Shown here piece after piece: positions 34,085 to 43,221 of a stretch of 64,000 nucleotides of DNA (positions are counted from its first letter, which is position 1; each line of letters begins with the position of its first letter). This DNA comes from CAYUYV01 sp050331455 (GTDB lineage Bacteria > Pseudomonadota > Alphaproteobacteria > JAJFIK01). A program made the position numbers and the translations under genes. Below the pieces are notes generated by a model. The model did no database searches and was not told the origin of the DNA. It was given only the letters and a program-made list of their open reading frames with translations. The DNA lies in the NCBI GenBank assembly GCA_050331455.1, contig JBHJGV010000003.1, forward strand, positions 12,907-76,906, written 5' to 3'.

Positions 34085-35029
34085 TCAGATCATCAAGCCG
34101 GGGACGATCTTCGTTTCCATGAAGCTGCGCCGTTCGGGATCGATGGGCAGGCTCTTGCGGGCTTCGAGATCCAGGCTGAGCGCAACGGCTTCCGAGGTGG
34201 CGAAGGCCTCGCCGGTTACCCCGTCGAGAATCCAGTGCACCAGGTGGAACGTCCGCTCTCCGAGGGATTTGAGGCCGGAGCGGACGATGACGATATCACC
34301 GGCCCGGGGCCGCCGGGCATAGCACATGCGGTATTCGACGGCCGCCCCGCCGACCTTGCCGGGGGTACGGGCATTGCTGCCGTCGGTCAGCAGGGTGGGC
34401 ATGAAATTCACGATGCCGTCGGAGACCCGGCCGATGAAATGCTGGGTATGCATCAGGCCGTTTTCGTTGCACTGGCTGCGCTGAACGACGCCGTGGCTGA
34501 TCACCGGCATGCCCAGCTCTTCCGCGCGGGCCAGGCTCGCCGTGCCGGACGGTGCATCAAGGGCCATGCCACGCGGGCGCGCATGGTCCGGGATGGCGAC
34601 CCGGTCGGCCTTGAGGGCCGGAGAGACCGAATAGGGCAGGGGGATCCGCGCACCCATGTCCGGGTCCGTGTGATGAACCAGCGTGGTGAAGGTCGCCGTA
34701 GCCTCGTGGGTATGGGCGTTGCGGATTTCCAGATAGACCTGAAGCCAGTCCTGGCCGTGCTCCACGACACCGCCGCAGACATAAAGCCCGGTGCCCGCAT
34801 GCATTTCACGCAAGAAGCGGATGTGGTGGTCGCTGACGGTCAGCGCCGTGCCCGTCTCGCGCTGGTGCGTGGGCCCCAGCCCCAGGTGATGGCCGAGAAT
34901 CGCCAGGGCTTCCTGGGCCTTGGAGACGTAGAAGCGCACATTCATGTGCCCCATCTCGTCGCATTCCCAGGTATTCACATTGCCGCGATAGAGCTCGCGT
35001 CCAACAACCGGGGTGGCGATCGTCGACAT
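34085..35029 (-). CDS. Acyl-CoA thioesterase, double hotdog
   Basis: A 314-aa protein made of two hotdog domains. The first opens with VNTWECDEMGHMNVRFYV, the second with HGVVQRSQCNENGLMHTQHF, and the C-terminus has RTFHLVHWILDG. The DEMGHMN block is the usual 4HBT-type active-site region. AAGGAGG precedes the ATG at 35029. It is paralogous to the next gene upstream and in the same direction. It probably hydrolyses acyl-CoA to recover CoA during fatty-acid breakdown; chain length is unknown. Confidence 0.85.
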   Translation of the reverse strand: MSTIATPVVGRELYRGNVNTWECDEMGHMNVRFYVSKAQEALAILGHHLGLGPTHQRETGTALTVSDHHIRFLREMHAGTGLYVCGGVVEHGQDWLQVYLEIRNAHTHEATATFTTLVHHTDPDMGARIPLPYSVSPALKADRVAIPDHARPRGMALDAPSGTASLARAEELGMPVISHGVVQRSQCNENGLMHTQHFIGRVSDGIVNFMPTLLTDGSNARTPGKVGGAAVEYRMCYARRPRAGDIVIVRSGLKSLGERTFHLVHWILDGVTGEAFATSEAVALSLDLEARKSLPIDPERRSFMETKIVPGLMI

Positions 35030-35097
35030 GGCCCCTCCTTCTCTTGCCCGTTTTCATCCAGTGGCTTTGGGCCCGTCGCCCGGACCCTCGGCCCATC

Positions 35098-36018
35098 TTA
35101 CGGTCGGAGGGCCTGTCCCGCCTTGACTTTCATCAGGCGGTCCCGGTCCTGCGGTGTCAAGTCGGCCGACCGGCGGGCTTTGAGGTCGAGGAGCAGGGCT
35201 GTGGCTTCGGCCCGGCCGAGGGGCGCTCCGGTCTCGGCGTCGAAGATGAAATGGGCAAAGCTGACGGTCTTGCGCCCCACATTGGTGATGCCGCTCATCA
35301 GGCTCAGCGCGGTGCCCGCGGGCGGCAGGGTGAGATAGAGCTGTTGATACTCGACAAGGGCAATGCCGATGCCCTGATCGATCAGCCTGCGGCGGTCCAT
35401 GCCGACACCGGCCCAAAGATGTCCGCCGCCGTCGGAATGGCGGGCCATGAAGCCCTGGGGCAGCAGTCGTCCGTCCGCGGCGCAGTCCTTGGGGTCCACT
35501 ATGCCCGAATAGGCATGGATGAGGCCGCGTGAACGGGCTTCATCGAAGGTCAGGGCCGGCAGGGGCGGGTGCACCGCGCCGACACTGCGCGGGCCTGCGG
35601 TTTCGGGCACGGATACGGTGAGAACGGCGGCGCGGTTGATCAGTGTGTCCGGCAGGGGGACCGGGGCGGCGTCGCCGGTTCGTGTCAATGCAAGGCGTGT
35701 CAGGGCCGTCGCCGCCACGGTTCCGGAAACGGCCTCCCGCATTTCGTGGAAGACGGTGAGATGGTCCGTAGACAGATCCTTTATGCCGCTGGCGACCGTC
35801 ATGGTGTCCGCAACCCTCAATTCGTTGCGGAAATGGACATGGTCCTCGAGCGGCACAAGCGAGAGACCCGTGGTCCGGGCCGACCGGGCGCCCAGGCCCA
35901 GGGCCACATTGAGAACGCCCTGGGCCTGGGCGAAACGGGCGATATAGAACTGGACGTTCATATGGCCCACGTCATCGCATTCCCAGGTGTTCACATAGCC
36001 CCGAAAACTGTCGATCAT
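35098..36018 (-). CDS. Acyl-CoA thioesterase, double hotdog (paralogue)
   Basis: A 306-aa relative of the 34085 protein, starting MIDSFRGYVNTWECDDVGHM. The second hotdog carries HSDGGGHLWAGVGMDRRRL and a C-terminal TVSFAHFIFDAETGAPLGRA. GAGGGG lies before the ATG at 36018. The two genes are 68 bp apart and probably co-transcribed, facing the beta-oxidation operon. Divergence between the copies suggests different substrates. Confidence 0.83.
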   Translation of the reverse strand: MIDSFRGYVNTWECDDVGHMNVQFYIARFAQAQGVLNVALGLGARSARTTGLSLVPLEDHVHFRNELRVADTMTVASGIKDLSTDHLTVFHEMREAVSGTVAATALTRLALTRTGDAAPVPLPDTLINRAAVLTVSVPETAGPRSVGAVHPPLPALTFDEARSRGLIHAYSGIVDPKDCAADGRLLPQGFMARHSDGGGHLWAGVGMDRRRLIDQGIGIALVEYQQLYLTLPPAGTALSLMSGITNVGRKTVSFAHFIFDAETGAPLGRAEATALLLDLKARRSADLTPQDRDRLMKVKAGQALRP

Positions 36019-36490
36019 GGTGTGTGCCCCTCTTTATGCGCTGGCGGAGCGCTTTTCCCGGCGTGGTGCCGACGGTGTTTCCGCCGGGTGCCGCGCATCC
36101 CGGATATCTTGCCATGGCAGGGGAGTGTTGGGGCGATCAAAGAGGAGGCGCGATCAAAGAGGGGGGCATGCTCGGCCAAGGATCAAGGGGTGAGTTATCC
36201 CCGAATCCTCAAAGATGTGCGAAACCTGAACAGGATTATTGCGGGTTGGTAAGAATCATGTAACGTCTTGAAACATCAACGGCGTCGGGTTGCCCCACCT
36301 TTACAACGTTGTTGATCTGTCGGATCGCGTGGGATCCGACACACCCCTTCGCGCGATCGCTCCGTGTGCCGCTCACCCCTGGGCCACACGGAGCGACCTC
36401 GCCCGCTCCGCATCACGAGCGGATCCGAAGGCATTCTCCCCACTCGTCACACTGGTGACTCTGAAACCCGCCATCACCCGGATCATGCCG
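36019..36490. other. 472-bp intergenic region with two inverted repeats
   Basis: No coding sequence is supported. It holds an inverted repeat at 36319-36342 (TGTCGGATC/GATCCGACA) and a longer one at 36358-36395 (CGCTCCGTGTG/CACACGGAGCG, 16-nt loop). Both lie downstream of the vWA lipoprotein gene and may act as terminators, though neither has a clear T-run. Confidence 0.5.
36358..36395. terminator. 11-bp inverted repeat downstream of the vWA lipoprotein gene
   Basis: CGCTCCGTGTG (36358-36368) and CACACGGAGCG (36385-36395) are perfect arms with a 16-nt loop. A T-run is lacking on the minus strand, so termination is only a likely function. Confidence 0.4.
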
Positions 36491-38344
36491 TCACGGGCGA
36501 GGCGGTACCAGATCGGTATCGAGGGCCGAGGCGGACTGGGCCAGGCGCATGAGCTGGGTCAGTTCCGCCCGATAGCCATAGGCGTCCGTGCCTTTTGCGT
36601 CGATGGCAATGGCCAGCAGGTCTTCAAGGCTGATGGCCTTCAGATTGGGATCGCCGCGCAGGAGCTGGCCGAAGCCGGCCACCGCGACGGCAAAGCGGGC
36701 TTCTTCCGAGGCATCTTCAAAGCGCGGGGCCGCCATGGCATCCGTCACCGGCGTTTCGATCAGGCGGCTTTCGTCTTCCTCGGGCAGTTTGTATCGCAGG
36801 CGGAAAAACGCGATCTCGTCGGAGGTCTCCGCCTCGGTCGATGGTTCGGGTGTTTCGGGAGCAACCGAGTCCCCGCCGTCGCCGGCCTCGGTTTCGCCGT
36901 TACTGCCGTAGCGCAGATCGTCGATCAGGCGGCCCGCTGAGCCGACCGGGGTGATCTCGTAGAGAGCGGTCACGCTGTGGCCGCTGCCCACATCGCCTGC
37001 ATCCACCTTGTCATTGTTGAAATCCGACCGCTCCAGCAGGCGTGTCTCATAGCCAATGAGGCGATACTCGGCGATGCGGGCCGGATTGAACTCCACCTGG
37101 ATCTTCACGTCCTTCGCGATGGGAAACAGCGTGGCCCGCACTCCGTCCACGAGCACTTTGCGTGCCTCGCGCAGGGTGTCGATATAGGCGGCCTGGCCGT
37201 TCCCCGCCTGCACCAGCTTCTGCATCATGGCGTCGTTCAGATTGCCCCGGCCAAAGCCCAGAATGGTCAGGAAGATCCCCGTTTCCCGCTTGCGCGCGAC
37301 AAAATCCTCCAGCTTTTCCGGATCCGTGATGCCGACATTGAAATCACCATCCGTAGCCAGAAGGACCCGGTTGATCCGTTCGGGATCCAGATTGCGTTCG
37401 GCCAGGCTGTAGGCGAGGCGAATACCCTCGCCCCCGGCCGTCGATCCGCCGGCGGACAGGCCGTCAAGGGCGGCGAGGATCTTGCCTTTCTCGCTGCCCG
37501 CCGTGGGCTCCAGGATCACCCCGGCCGCCCCCGCATAGACGGCGATGGAGATGCGGTCCTCGGTGCCCATGGTGTCGATCAACAGGGCCAGGGCCTTTTT
37601 CAGAAGCGGCAGCTTGTCAGGCGAGTCCATGGATCCGGACACGTCGAGCAGAAGCACAAGATTGAGCGGCTTGGTCTCGTTGTCTTGCAGCTCATAGCCC
37701 TGAAGCCCAATGCGCAGCAGCTGGGTGTCCGTGTTCCAGGGAGCCGGCAGGACCTCCAGTGCCGCCCGGAAGGGCGCCTCGCGAGTGTCCGGCAGCGGAT
37801 AATCATAGTCGAAATAGTTGATCATCTCCTCGACCCGGACCGCGTCCCGGGGCGGAAGCGCGCCGTCATTCAGGTAGCGCCGCACGATGGTGTAAGAGGC
37901 GGTATCGACATCGACACTGAAGGTCGAGACGGGTTGATCGGCGACACTGATGACCGTGTTGGAGTCCACGTCTTCGTAGCGTTCGCGATCGGCCAGGGGC
38001 GGGCGGCGGGGTACCAGACTGTCCTGGACCGATGGCCGGGCACCCGACCCTCCGAAACTGTAGCTGCGGTCCACGCCCATGCGCGGCGAGGCCTCCTGCG
38101 GCTGCGACCGGGCGATGCGCGAGCCGCTCACGATGGCGCGGTCTTTGGTGTCCTCGGCAACCGGCGGGGGCGATGGTTGAAGCGCATTCTGCTCCGTTTG
38201 ACCGCTGCTTTGTGCCATTTCGTCCGCCGTTTCGGGCGCGGGGTCCCGCGCAGACTCGCCGCAGGCAGCGAGGACGAGGGCGAATAACACCGCCAGGGCA
38301 ACGCCCCAGGCAGTCCGGTCAGTCATCGGGGCGAGGGGGGACAT
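36491..38344 (-). CDS. vWA-domain lipoprotein, YfbK-like
   Basis: A 617-aa protein with a lipoprotein signal (ALAVLFALVLAAC, Cys28), a Pro/Gln-rich linker, a vWA-associated N-terminal domain (VSTFSVDVDTASYTIVRRYL), a vWA domain with intact MIDAS (LLLDVSGSMDS) and ATDGDFNVGI, and a DUF3520-type C-terminal region (YEITPV, RFAVAVAGFGQLLRGD). This is the YfbK layout. The start at 38344 has AGGAGAG upstream. It should be anchored to the membrane facing the periplasm and bind a metal-dependent protein ligand. No MoxR partner is adjacent, and it is far from the accessory cluster. Confidence 0.9.
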   Translation of the reverse strand: MSPLAPMTDRTAWGVALAVLFALVLAACGESARDPAPETADEMAQSSGQTEQNALQPSPPPVAEDTKDRAIVSGSRIARSQPQEASPRMGVDRSYSFGGSGARPSVQDSLVPRRPPLADRERYEDVDSNTVISVADQPVSTFSVDVDTASYTIVRRYLNDGALPPRDAVRVEEMINYFDYDYPLPDTREAPFRAALEVLPAPWNTDTQLLRIGLQGYELQDNETKPLNLVLLLDVSGSMDSPDKLPLLKKALALLIDTMGTEDRISIAVYAGAAGVILEPTAGSEKGKILAALDGLSAGGSTAGGEGIRLAYSLAERNLDPERINRVLLATDGDFNVGITDPEKLEDFVARKRETGIFLTILGFGRGNLNDAMMQKLVQAGNGQAAYIDTLREARKVLVDGVRATLFPIAKDVKIQVEFNPARIAEYRLIGYETRLLERSDFNNDKVDAGDVGSGHSVTALYEITPVGSAGRLIDDLRYGSNGETEAGDGGDSVAPETPEPSTEAETSDEIAFFRLRYKLPEEDESRLIETPVTDAMAAPRFEDASEEARFAVAVAGFGQLLRGDPNLKAISLEDLLAIAIDAKGTDAYGYRAELTQLMRLAQSASALDTDLVPPRP

Positions 38345-38527
38345 GGCAACTCTCCTGGTATCGCGCTGGCGCACCCGCCACTGGCATAGGGCGCCATCCT
38401 AGATGGGCGCTGGGCGGTTTTATGGCCTTCCGTCCATGGAACGGCCCTTCTTTGGCACAAACTGCGGGGCCCTCAGATGACGCCGCTGCCCGAATGGAGG
38501 ATCATCTCTTGATTGGCCCCGTGACGC

Positions 38528-38543
38528 TGTGACGGTCGTCACA
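38528..38543. promoter_or_regulatory. Palindrome upstream of the crotonase gene
   Basis: TGTGACG-GT-CGTCACA has 7-bp perfect arms around two bases and ends 41 bp before the crotonase start. It resembles operators of GntR- or Crp-like regulators, but the regulator is unknown. It differs from the MerR-linked palindrome at 24988. Confidence 0.45.
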
Positions 38544-38584
38544 GGAAAGAGGGCCCGCATGCCTGCACAAGGGAGGGACGAGCT

Positions 38585-39427
38585 ATGGCGTATGAGTGTT
38601 TCGACATCGAAATCGAGGGCGGCGTTGCCCATCTGCGTCTCAATCGGCCGGAGTCTTTCAACTCCATGATCCGGCCATTCTGGAACGAACTGCCCGCTGC
38701 GATCCGGGATATTGACGACAATGCCAAGGCCCGGGTCATCGTGATTTCCTCAACGGGCAAGCATTTTTGCGCCGGGATGGATCTGGCCGTTTTCACGGAA
38801 CCGGCGGGCGATGGGTCCGGAACGAGCGCCGAATTGGGGCGCCAGCGCCATGCATTGCGGGATTGGGTCAAGGTCCTCCAGGACAGCTTCACGGTTCTTG
38901 ATCAGGCGCGCATCCCGGTGCTGGTGGCTATTCAGGGAGCTTGCATCGGCGGGGCTGTCGATATGATCTCCGCCTGCGACATGCGCTATGCCACGCAAGA
39001 CGCCTTTTTCTGCATCCAGGAGATCAATATCGGCATGACGGCGGATGTGGGCACGTTTCCGCGCCTGTGCCACCTGATTCCACAGGGCTGGGTGCGCGAG
39101 TTGTCCTATACGGGGCGCCGCCTGCCGGCGGCCCGGGCCCGGGATATCGGCCTCGTCAACGAGGTCTTTCCGGACCATGAGACGCTGGTTGCCGCCGTGC
39201 TGGAGACGGCGCGGGAGATCGCGGCCCGCTCGCCCCTTGCCGTCGCGGGCTCCAAGGTCATGATCAATTACGCCCGGGACCACACCATTGCCGACGGTCT
39301 CGACTATATTGCCACATGGCAAACGGGCATGTTTCAGCCCGCGGACATGATGGAAGCCTTTGCGGCCCGGCAGGAGAACCGCGAGCCCCGATACGAGGGT
39401 CTTCAACCGCTCCGCAAGCGGATGTAA
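38585..39427 (+). CDS. Crotonase, dienoyl-CoA isomerase-like
   Basis: A 280-aa crotonase. The oxyanion hole is at HFCAGMDLAVF and IQGACIGGAVDMISACDMRY. Acidic residues sit where delta3,5-delta2,4-dienoyl-CoA isomerase (ECH1) has its catalytic Asp-Glu-Asp: GGAVD, IQEINIG and TADVGTFPRL. This makes isomerase more likely than hydratase. The ATG at 38585 has GGAGG upstream. It would help degrade unsaturated fatty acids with double bonds at odd positions, complementing the FadJ/thiolase genes 8 kb upstream. Confidence 0.87.
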   Translation: MAYECFDIEIEGGVAHLRLNRPESFNSMIRPFWNELPAAIRDIDDNAKARVIVISSTGKHFCAGMDLAVFTEPAGDGSGTSAELGRQRHALRDWVKVLQDSFTVLDQARIPVLVAIQGACIGGAVDMISACDMRYATQDAFFCIQEINIGMTADVGTFPRLCHLIPQGWVRELSYTGRRLPAARARDIGLVNEVFPDHETLVAAVLETAREIAARSPLAVAGSKVMINYARDHTIADGLDYIATWQTGMFQPADMMEAFAARQENREPRYEGLQPLRKRM

Positions 39428-39484
39428 GGGGCAAGTCCCCGGCCGGCCCATCGTTCACCGGATCAGGCAAGAGGAATGCATTTC

Positions 39485-39970
39485 GTGCAGTACCGTCCCC
39501 AGCCCCCCTTCGCCGGCCGGCGACCCGCCAGTCCCTTCGACAGCCTGGCGACCTTTCCGTCGGGCTGTCTGGTCACGCTCGGCGCCTTGACTGTGGTGGG
39601 CGCCGTCGTGGCGCTCGCGGTCCTTGCCGTGATGGTTCCGGGCTATCGCTCAAGCGCGTCCTATCGGGAGGCGATGGCCCGGATCAACGAGGATCCTCGG
39701 GCGACAGAACTCCTGGGCGAGCCGATCCGCGAGACGGCGCTGGTGGCGTTCGAGTCCGACTGGGGCGAGCGCGGCGTGGAGCGGAAATTCATCCTTGAGG
39801 TGGCTGGCCCGATGGGGAACGGCCGCCTTGCCGCCGAAGCCCGTGAGACCGGCGGCGGCGTCCAGATCACCGGGTGGACCCTGACCTTGGATCGGGAGGG
39901 CCTGCCGAGGGAGACCGGACGCAACGCCAGCGGCGGCAGCGCCTTGCCCCGCAAGCAGCGCCCTTTCTGA
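39485..39970 (+). CDS. Small membrane protein, possibly Coa1-like
   Basis: A protein of about 160 aa with one N-terminal TM helix (CLVTLGALTVVGAVVALAVLAV) followed by a soluble domain (ARINEDPRATELLGEPIRET, AGPMGNGRLAAEA) that resembles the Coa1/Tim21 cytochrome-oxidase-assembly fold. I prefer the GTG at 39485, with AGAGGA 9 nt upstream; the ATG at 39476 is almost touching that site. It follows the crotonase gene by 57 bp. The Coa1 assignment is tentative. Confidence 0.7.
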   Translation: MQYRPQPPFAGRRPASPFDSLATFPSGCLVTLGALTVVGAVVALAVLAVMVPGYRSSASYREAMARINEDPRATELLGEPIRETALVAFESDWGERGVERKFILEVAGPMGNGRLAAEARETGGGVQITGWTLTLDREGLPRETGRNASGGSALPRKQRPF

Positions 39971-40195
39971 CCGGCCGGCGGAGCCGCAGCATTCTCGAAC
40001 CACCGGCGAGAAAGGCAAAAGTGACGCTTCGGGTGATCCAGGCCCTGTTGATCCTGCCGGCGTTCCAATTGCCGATCGGCGGCTGGACCGACGCCACCTG
40101 TCCCCATTTCATGCCCCGCCATGACATCGTCTTCGGAACGTCTTGGCAGTCTGATTGAAGGTCACCTGTCTTGCGGCCCGCAACCGGGTCGATGA

Positions 40196-40223
40196 GAAAA
40201 CCGCCCCGGCCGGAGCGGTTTTC
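40196..40223. terminator. Bidirectional intrinsic terminator
   Basis: GAAAACCGC (40196-40204) and GCGGTTTTC (40215-40223) form a 9-bp stem with a 10-nt loop. The A-run and T-run on either side let it serve both the small membrane gene and the convergent RTX gene ending at 40259. Confidence 0.8.
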
Positions 40224-40258
40224 GTCGATCTTGTCCCGGAACGATCCGGAGCACCGGA

Positions 40259-42367
40259 TCAGATCAGGGCGAAATTGTCCGCCGAATAGGTCGTCAGCAG
40301 ATCGATGCCGGCGTCGCCTTCCTGGTCTTCAAGATTGGCGAGCACGCTGAACGCGCCGCCCTCGGCCAGATCGTCGCTGAAAACGAGCCGGTTAATGCCC
40401 AGGGTTTCGTTGTGGTAGATGAAGAAGCCCCGGTCGGCGGTCACATGGTCGTTGTCCGCAATCGCGCCGGCCGCTGCGCGGGCATTGGCGAAACTGTCCT
40501 GGAGCACGATCACATTGGCGTCGCCCGTCAGCGCGTCGGAGGTGGCCGACGTGAAGCTCAGGGTGCTGACGCCAAAGTCATCGCCATCAAAGCCGAACGT
40601 GTCGGCATCGGTGTCGAAGTCCCGGGCGACATCCGGCCGGTTCACGCCGGGGATGGCCGTCGGTGTCGGTCCGGAGGCCTCGACCCCGTTGAAGGGGTCA
40701 CCGATAAAGGCGAACAGGTCTGCCCCGTCGCCGGCGATCAGGACGTCCTGGCCGGCACCGCCGAACAGCAGGTCGTTGCCGTCTCCACCGATCAGGGTGT
40801 CGTCCCCGTCGCCGCCGGTGATGGTGTCGTCGCCGCCGCGGCCGTTCAGGCGGTTGTCTTCCTCATTACCCTGAATGAAGTCGCTGAAATTGCCGCCATT
40901 CAGGTCTTCGATGGACACCAGCATGTTGTGGTCCGTACCCACCTGCACCACGCCGGAGACGAGATCGGCGACGATCCCTGTGGTGGCCTGGTTAAAGAGG
41001 GCGAGATCGGTGCCGTCGCCGCCGTCATAGATGTCATTGCCGGCAAAGGCGTGGAAGACATCGTCGCCATCGAGACCGGCCAGGACATTGTCCTCGGCAT
41101 TGCCGAACAGGCGGTCGTCGAAGGCGGTGCCGAAAACGTTCTCCACATCGATCAGGTCGGCCTCGAAGGTGATCTCGCCGCCGCCGACGGATTCGATATT
41201 CCGGATAAAGCCATCCTGGCCGAGGCCCGGCGCGGCGATGCCGGCAAAGTCCTGGTCAAGATCGACAAAGACGCCTTCGGAGAAACCGGACAGGTCGACA
41301 GTGTCGCCGGTGGCGAGATCCGCCATGCCCGTTTCGGCATTGGTGTCCTCACCGCCGTCGAAGACTTCAGCCGTGTCGATGGAGTTGACGACGAGACGGT
41401 CCTCGCCTCGGTCGCCGCGCAGATTGTCGTTGCCGGCGCCGCCGATCAGGATGTCGTTGCCCTGACGCCCACGGATGAAGTCGTCACCGTCCCCGCCATT
41501 CAGGCGATTGTCGCCGTCATCGCCGCGGATGCGGTCATCGAAATCGCTGCCGTTCAGGTTTTCGATATCGATGAGGGTGTTGGTGTCTTCGCCCACTTCG
41601 GCGACGCCGTCTTCAAGGTCGGCGACGATGCGCTGGACGGAGCCATTGAACCGGGCGAGGTCGGTGCCCTCACCGCCGTCCAGCGTATCGTTGCCGGCGC
41701 CGCCGCCGAGCCGGTCATTGCCGCCCAGTCCGACCAGGAGATCATTGCCGTTGCCGCCCCGCAGGTCGTTGGACCGGTCGTTGCCGGTGATATCGTCGTC
41801 GAAGTCGGTGCCCACGACGCGCTCAAGACCGCGAAGGGTGGCGTCGAAGGCGGCTTCGCCGCCGGCCAGGGAGCCGGTATCGCGAACAAATCCGTCCACG
41901 AATGTCGTAAGGCCCTCTTCGGTTTCCGTGACACGGTTCAGGACGACCAGGGCGGCCTGCATCAGGCCGGACAGATCCAACGTGTCGATGCCAGCGCCGC
42001 CATTGAAGACTTCGCCCGTCGCAATGGTCGTGGCGACAAGACGGTCGCGGCCGAGCCCGCCGAAGAGGAAATCGACCCCCGCACCGCCATTGAGAACATC
42101 ATTGCCCGTGCCGCCGAACAGCACGTCGAGCCCGGTCCCGCCGCGCAGGATGTCATCGCCCGCATTGCCGCGCAGCACGTCAGAGCCCGCATTGCCGACA
42201 AGCGTGTCGCCGCCGCGACCGCCGTCGACCACATCGTCCCCGTCGCCGCCGGCCAAGCTGTCATTCCCGCCGAGGCCAATGATGATGTCGTCTCCCTCGC
42301 CGCCGAAAATCGTGTCGTCGTCGGATCCACCGATAAGAAGCTCGGATGTCATGACGTGCGTTCCCAT
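40259..42367 (-). CDS. RTX-type calcium-binding secreted protein, 702 aa
   Basis: Built largely of RTX nonapeptide repeats (GGEGDDIIIG, GGDGDDVVDGGRGGDTLVG, GGTGNDVLNGGAGVDFLFG and many more) in several blocks. They are separated by linker units containing DLSGFSEGVFVDLDQ or FNGSVQRIVADLEDGV-type strands, as in large RTX surface proteins. No N-terminal signal peptide is present. The C-terminus (NLEDQEGDAGIDLLTTYSA, ending NFALI) fits a type I secretion signal. An ATG at 42352 is an alternative start. No T1SS genes are in the window. Function is probably calcium-stabilised surface or matrix structure; no enzymatic domain was seen. Confidence 0.88.
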   Translation of the reverse strand: MGTHVMTSELLIGGSDDDTIFGGEGDDIIIGLGGNDSLAGGDGDDVVDGGRGGDTLVGNAGSDVLRGNAGDDILRGGTGLDVLFGGTGNDVLNGGAGVDFLFGGLGRDRLVATTIATGEVFNGGAGIDTLDLSGLMQAALVVLNRVTETEEGLTTFVDGFVRDTGSLAGGEAAFDATLRGLERVVGTDFDDDITGNDRSNDLRGGNGNDLLVGLGGNDRLGGGAGNDTLDGGEGTDLARFNGSVQRIVADLEDGVAEVGEDTNTLIDIENLNGSDFDDRIRGDDGDNRLNGGDGDDFIRGRQGNDILIGGAGNDNLRGDRGEDRLVVNSIDTAEVFDGGEDTNAETGMADLATGDTVDLSGFSEGVFVDLDQDFAGIAAPGLGQDGFIRNIESVGGGEITFEADLIDVENVFGTAFDDRLFGNAEDNVLAGLDGDDVFHAFAGNDIYDGGDGTDLALFNQATTGIVADLVSGVVQVGTDHNMLVSIEDLNGGNFSDFIQGNEEDNRLNGRGGDDTITGGDGDDTLIGGDGNDLLFGGAGQDVLIAGDGADLFAFIGDPFNGVEASGPTPTAIPGVNRPDVARDFDTDADTFGFDGDDFGVSTLSFTSATSDALTGDANVIVLQDSFANARAAAGAIADNDHVTADRGFFIYHNETLGINRLVFSDDLAEGGAFSVLANLEDQEGDAGIDLLTTYSADNFALI

Positions 42368-42690
42368 ATCTTAAAGTGTTGTGCGCCGAAAACTCAGTGG
42401 GCCGCGGACCTGTGGCGCATGATTGAAAGAAAAATCCGTCGGCCTGGCTGCACATATAGCCCAGAGGTAACACTTCTGGGTGGCGTTTATTCGCTGTATT
42501 ACCTGTTTTTTAATCGTAGGGTGGTGCTTGATCCGGAGCATGTCCCTCGATTAAGTCTGCCCCGCCATGGGCTTGAACGATGCCAGTTGGCTCGCCGGTC
42601 CCGCTTGGACGCACCGGAGCTATCCGTGTCCGTGGCGAAACGGGGACGAGGCAAGCCCGGGATGGAATGCTGCCTTTGCGACGAGGGCCA
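42368..42690. other. 323-bp divergent region between RTX and ECF sigma genes
   Basis: It should hold the promoters of both flanking genes. An A/T-rich stretch near 42480-42525 is the most promoter-like part, but no ECF-type GGAAC/CGTT pair was found, so autoregulation of the sigma gene cannot be shown. Confidence 0.45.
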
Positions 42691-43221
42691 ATGATTTCCG
42701 ACGACCAAACACGCCAGACCGTGGGAGAGGGGCTCAAACCTCTCTTGCCCCAATTGTGGCGTTTCGCCCTGTCCCTGACGGGCGATCCTTCGCAGGCCGA
42801 TGATTTGATGCAGGCGACGTGCGTGCGTGCCCTGGAACGGGCCCACCAGTTCGAACCGGGCACACGTCTTCACAGCTGGGCCTATTCGATCATGGTCTCG
42901 ATCTGGCGCAATCAGATCCGCGCGGAACGTCTGCGCCGCCCGAGCGGCGATATGGACGAGGCCGCCTTGCGCGGCAACGACACGCGCGGCGCGGTGGAGA
43001 GTTCGATTTTGGCCGGTCAGGTGTTGACTGCACTGAGTGATTTGCCGGACGCAATACGGGTGACGTTCACTTTGGTCTATATCGAAGGGCTAACATATCG
43101 TGAAGCGGCTGAGACCCTGGAGATTCCCTTGGGGACCGTCATGAGCCGTCTCGCCTCGGCCCGGAAGACACTGACCCGTCATTTGGGTGAGACCTCCGAG
43201 AGGAAGGAGGTCTCCCAATGA
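42691..43221 (+). CDS. ECF RNA polymerase sigma factor, 176 aa
   Basis: Region 2 is LWRFALSLTGDPSQADDLMQ followed by RLHSWAYSIMVSIWRNQI. Region 4 is LPDAIRVTFTLVYIEGLTYR with the recognition helix LEIPLGTVMSRLASARKTL. The length is typical of an ECF. The start at 42691 has GAGGG upstream. Its stop overlaps the next gene's start by 4 bp (ATGA), the usual sigma/anti-sigma coupling. Confidence 0.93.
   Translation: MISDDQTRQTVGEGLKPLLPQLWRFALSLTGDPSQADDLMQATCVRALERAHQFEPGTRLHSWAYSIMVSIWRNQIRAERLRRPSGDMDEAALRGNDTRGAVESSILAGQVLTALSDLPDAIRVTFTLVYIEGLTYREAAETLEIPLGTVMSRLASARKTLTRHLGETSERKEVSQ

Noticed and set aside
39874..40158. 94-codon + strand frame after the small membrane gene
   Set aside because: Most of it overlaps the previous gene in another frame, and no ribosome site precedes the unique part.
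40412..42694. 760-codon open frame on the + strand
   Set aside because: Mirror of the RTX repeats; its Val/Ala-rich pattern is the antisense of GGxGxD repeats.
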